In this document: positions 41,888 through 42,011 of the stretch, in pieces | Layout: every line of letters starts with the position of its first letter | Position numbering within the stretch: the stretch's first letter is position 1 | Assembly (NCBI GenBank): GCA_947627975.1 | Contig: CANQYB010000009.1 | Location: 1-42,011 of the forward strand | From: an uncultured Bacilli bacterium | Lineage (GTDB): Bacteria > Bacillota_I > Bacilli_A > RF39 > UBA660 | Direction of reading: 5' to 3' | DNA length: 42,011 bases | Position numbers and translations under genes: made by a program | The notes under the pieces: generated by a model | Told to the model about the DNA's origin: nothing | Seen by the model: only the letters and a program-made list of their open reading frames with translations | Databases searched by the model: none

Positions 41888-42011
41888 TAATTTTTATTTA
41901 AAAATATATAATAAGGTAAGTTTTTATTTTGCTTTATTGTAGTGTTACAATTGATGTGAAACATTTCTATATAAAAAAAGTAATTCAAGTCGTATAATTG
42001 AGTTAACAAAA

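Overview
This window is a very AT-rich, walled, low-GC Gram-positive type chromosome. The gene set (EzrA, SepF, DivIVA, FtsW, ParE/ParC, RNase J2, a FemX-type transferase, sortase, a MurT/GatD-like pair) and gene neighbours shared with Bacillus (ylbD-ylbE; queA-tgt followed by yrzE-like and yrbG-like genes) point to Bacilli in the broad sense. TGA is used as an ordinary stop, which argues against a mycoplasma. An uncultured gut or host-associated member of Bacilli is my inference; no rRNA is present to settle it.

Layout. 1-4635: a surface-protein cluster with three near-identical, probably secreted TasA-like/LamG proteins and one sortase-anchored beta-helix protein. Three of the four genes have their promoter in the window, and each promoter carries an eight-G run between -35 and -10, the arrangement expected of slipped-strand phase variation. 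4642-9009: a short YigZ-like protein, rpsD with a long structured leader, ezrA, a VanY-like carboxypeptidase and peptide deformylase. 9074-13731: an acidic-repeat protein, a YjcZ-like peptide, ftsW, a class B-like sortase and an Asn-rich membrane-anchored protein. 13783-19816: parE-parC, ylbD-ylbE, sepF and divIVA. 19904-25214: a histidine phosphatase, ackA, nrnA, recX and rnjB. 25228-26581: an IS3-family element inserted in the loop of the terminator between rnjB and femX. 26596-32093: a FemX-like transferase, a lipase-like hydrolase, two tandem unknown genes, a Xer recombinase and a beta-lactamase-fold protein. 32173-36443: queA, tgt, a pilin-like small protein, yrzE- and yrbG-like genes and a polysaccharide deacetylase. 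36487-41862: two unknown genes, a CtpE-like P-type ATPase, and on the minus strand a MurT/GatD-like pair.

Many genes serve the envelope: septum placement (EzrA, SepF, DivIVA), wall polymerisation (FtsW), wall editing (VanY-like, deacetylase, FemX-like, MurT/GatD-like) and surface display (sortase plus surface proteins). The most notable observations are (1) the G8-tract promoters of the surface cluster with mosaic LamG coding regions, (2) a GatD-like protein that has lost both its catalytic Cys and His while keeping its MurT partner, (3) a sortase whose conserved catalytic Arg is replaced by Ser, (4) a perfect hairpin upstream of ylbD that mimics the 16S anti-Shine-Dalgarno sequence and sequesters the ribosome binding site, and (5) an IS3 element whose ends would build a near-consensus promoter when circularised. 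No tRNA, rRNA or CRISPR array was seen.
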